Shown: positions 62,368 to 64,000 of the stretch, piece after piece
Numbering within the stretch: the stretch's first letter is position 1
Layout of the letters: each line of letters begins with the position of its first letter
Origin: Clostridium drakei
Lineage (GTDB): Bacteria; Bacillota; Clostridia; Clostridiales; Clostridiaceae
Direction: 5' to 3'
NCBI RefSeq assembly: GCF_000633595.2
Contig: NZ_JIBU02000004.1
Span: 153,135-217,134 of the forward strand
Length of the DNA: 64,000 nucleotides
The notes under the pieces: generated by a model
The model's database searches: none
Told to the model about the DNA's origin: nothing
The model's input: only the letters and a program-made list of their open reading frames with translations
Program-made: the position numbers and the translations under genes

Positions 62368-63330
62368 ATGCGTTATATTGTAACAGGAGCAGATGGACAA
62401 CTAGGCGGAAGAGTGGCAACTAATATGTTGAATGAGGTATCAGGAGAACAATTAATTTTTACCTATCCAGACTTAAATCGTTTACGTAGGGAAAGGGAAG
62501 ATCTTTGGAAGGAAAAAGGTGTTACGATTACAGAAGCAAATTATGACAACAAGGAACAAATGATAGAAGCCTTCAAAGGTGGAGACCGTCTTTATATGGT
62601 ATCTGGTGTATTAATAGGACCAGAACGTGTTCAGCAACATAAAAATGTAATTGATGCTGCTATTTCAGCTGGTGTAAAACATATTACTTATACCTCATTC
62701 TTTGGTGCTAATAGAGGATATACACAATATGTATTACCAGATCATACAACAACAGAAGAATATTTAATTGCATCTGGTGTAGATTACAATATTATGAGAA
62801 ACAACCTTTACTTAGAAAATTACTTACTTAATTCTGTTATGATGGCTAACTTAGATAACAATAGATGGGTTACTACAGCAGGAGAAGGAAAAGCAACATT
62901 TATTGCAAAAGATGATAGTGGCCGTGTTGCTACTGCATTGCTATTAGGTAAGGGAGAACACAATAAAGACTATGATGTAACAGGTCAATTAATCAGTCAG
63001 CATGAAATTTGTGATATGATTTCAAAACGATCTGGTATTAATTATGAATATATAACACTTAATGAAGAAGAATATTATGATTATTTAGATTCAATATATA
63101 TTCCTCGTACTTCACATGGAAATTATTCAAAATCACCAGTGCCATGGTGTGCTAATGATATGGTAACAAATGAATCTGGTATTAGAGATGGTTTAATGGC
63201 AGTTGAAACAGATACTGTTGAAAAATTAACTGGCAGAAAGCCAATAGACCCTAAAGATTTATTAGAAAAGTATAGCTTTGTATGGAAAGAAAAAATAACT
63301 ACTTATTGGAATTTAGGTAAAGTTCAATAA
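62368..63330 (+). CDS. NmrA-like NAD(P)-binding reductase (quinone oxidoreductase type)
   Basis: 320 residues with an N-terminal Rossmann motif TGADGQLGGRVATNML and an atypical-SDR (NmrA/QorB-like) body; HITYTSFFGA is the usual strand before the active site, where Tyr-Lys of classical SDRs is replaced. It binds NAD(P)H and may reduce quinones or sense redox. ATG after ACGGAGGG. Probably cotranscribed with the following membrane protein and regulated by the divergent LysR protein. Confidence 0.85.
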   Translation: MRYIVTGADGQLGGRVATNMLNEVSGEQLIFTYPDLNRLRREREDLWKEKGVTITEANYDNKEQMIEAFKGGDRLYMVSGVLIGPERVQQHKNVIDAAISAGVKHITYTSFFGANRGYTQYVLPDHTTTEEYLIASGVDYNIMRNNLYLENYLLNSVMMANLDNNRWVTTAGEGKATFIAKDDSGRVATALLLGKGEHNKDYDVTGQLISQHEICDMISKRSGINYEYITLNEEEYYDYLDSIYIPRTSHGNYSKSPVPWCANDMVTNESGIRDGLMAVETDTVEKLTGRKPIDPKDLLEKYSFVWKEKITTYWNLGKVQ

Positions 63331-63405
63331 TATTAGTGCTTAAAGTAAGTGAGAAAGTAAAACCTATCCTAAAAAATTGTAATAGATTTTGAAAGGAGCT
63401 TCTCC

Positions 63406-63849
63406 ATGATTAATAAGAAGTATTTTGGTCTTGTAATGGGTATGTGGATGATGGCAGTTCTGGCGATAATTATGTCGGTAGTAGTTTTACTTTTAAATAC
63501 TGGTACGTTGCCAATGATCCCCTTTATTATATCTACATTAGAAGCATTTTCTATTAACTTTATTTCTGGTCTCATTATACCAGCTAATAAATTTGGTGAA
63601 ATATTTGCCCAAAAATGTGGTGCGAAGGAAAATAGCTTTATTTTTGCAGCATTAAGTAATCTTATAGTTACCGGAATTTATGTTACAATTGTAAGTTTTG
63701 GTATGACACTGATTAACGTTGGTTTTACTCCAGTGTTAATTCCTGCATGGTTTTCTATTTATCCAATAGTATTTGTTATTGGTTACATTATTGTACTAGC
63801 AGTTGGTCCTCTCGCATTTAAGCTTACCACACAAATCGTAGAACAGTAA
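63406..63849 (+). CDS. DUF2798-like small membrane protein
   Basis: 147 residues with four hydrophobic helices and the segment INKKYFGLVMGMWMMAVLA at the start, resembling DUF2798 proteins. Function unknown. ATG after AAAGGAGC; 75 bases after the reductase gene, so probably in one transcript. Confidence 0.75.
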   Translation: MINKKYFGLVMGMWMMAVLAIIMSVVVLLLNTGTLPMIPFIISTLEAFSINFISGLIIPANKFGEIFAQKCGAKENSFIFAALSNLIVTGIYVTIVSFGMTLINVGFTPVLIPAWFSIYPIVFVIGYIIVLAVGPLAFKLTTQIVEQ

Positions 63850-63853
63850 AAAA

Positions 63854-63869
63854 GAGGCCTTTGGGCCTC
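63854..63869 (+). terminator. Terminator after the LysR-controlled operon, first stem
   Basis: Stem GAGGCC / GGCCTC with a 4-base loop, five bases after the stop codon, followed by GTTGTTGCTG. A second hairpin, AAGGC / GCCTT, at 63895-63908 is followed by a T-rich run. Confidence 0.65.
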
Positions 63870-63894
63870 GTTGTTGCTGTCGCTCTCTAAAAAT

Positions 63895-63908
63895 AAGGCG
63901 GCAGCCTT
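63895..63908 (+). terminator. Second stem of the tandem terminator
   Basis: AAGGC-GGCA-GCCTT followed by TGGTTTTATCCTTTTTA. Together with the stem at 63854-63869 it should end the reductase/DUF2798 transcript. Nothing further is seen to the end of the window. Confidence 0.55.
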
Positions 63909-64000
63909 TGGTTTTATCCTTTTTATTGATTTAATTTAAATTTTTTACAATTACATTCTGTGCGGTAGCATTAGAAATCTAGAAATTTTTATTTTTAAAT

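Overview
The window is AT-rich DNA from a low-GC, spore-forming anaerobe, most likely Clostridium sensu stricto or a close relative. Evidence: an alpha/beta-type small acid-soluble spore protein (39602-39796), GABA and 4-hydroxybutyrate fermentation genes closely resembling those of C. kluyveri and C. aminobutyricum (including the oxygen-sensitive dehydratase AbfD), a B12-dependent class II ribonucleotide reductase, AddB, YaaR and CvfB, and strong AGGAGG-type ribosome sites with many TTG and GTG starts. No rRNA, tRNA, CRISPR array, prophage or complete insertion sequence was found.

Layout. 1-4.9 kb (minus): start of addB, then a heterodimeric ABC exporter pair followed by a membrane-anchored polysaccharide deacetylase. 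5.1-10.1 kb (plus): a secreted protein of unknown function, a BcrA-type ABC ATPase and permease, and a histidine kinase/response regulator pair, resembling a peptide-antibiotic sensing and resistance module. 10.2-14.2 kb (minus): a GT4 glycosyltransferase with a long charged helical tail and a nucleotidyltransferase fused to an apparently inactive phosphomannomutase-like domain. 14.7-28.2 kb: GABA catabolism. 28.4-32.6 kb (minus): a translationally coupled ACP / acyl-AMP ligase / LuxE / LuxC cassette. 33-39.2 kb (minus): glycerophosphodiesterase, a FlxA-like low-complexity protein, a two-component system, GalU, a GtrA-like protein and a polyprenyl-type GT2. 39.6-47.2 kb: SASP, YaaR, a 3D-domain hydrolase, NAD synthetase, a ComEC-like metallo-hydrolase, CvfB, an ADP-ribosylglycohydrolase and a gamma-carbonic-anhydrase-like protein. 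47.3-50.7 kb: nrdJ. 51-53 kb: a scarred stretch with a probably truncated lipoprotein gene and a protein with an internal duplication. 53.1-60.6 kb (minus): two-component system, stand-alone KdpD-type universal-stress domain, membrane-fusion protein and RND pump. 61.2-63.9 kb: a LysR regulator divergent from an NmrA-like reductase and a DUF2798-like membrane protein.

How the GABA genes work together. An APC permease probably imports GABA. GabT makes succinic semialdehyde and 4HbD reduces it to 4-hydroxybutyrate. A Cat2/AbfT-type CoA-transferase activates it, and AbfD converts 4-hydroxybutyryl-CoA to crotonyl-CoA, which can enter butyrate formation. An NFU-type Fe-S protein and a small cysteine-rich protein lie between abfD and the CoA-transferase gene. 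Three -24/-12 (sigma-54) promoters precede gabT, 4hbD and abfD, a fourth weaker one precedes the ACP/LuxE/LuxC cassette, and two PAS-AAA-Fis sigma-54 activators are encoded here. A palindrome with core CTATTCAAAATTGAATAG upstream of both the gabT and 4hbD promoters is a good candidate activator site.

Most interesting signals: this sigma-54 network, the uncharacterised ACP/ligase/LuxE/LuxC cassette, an NrdR-box pair 31 bp apart at the nrdJ start site, four repeats at an exact 21-bp period after nrdJ that look like an IS21-family end, and structured RNA elements inside the GABA operons. All calls come from reading the sequence; no database search was run.
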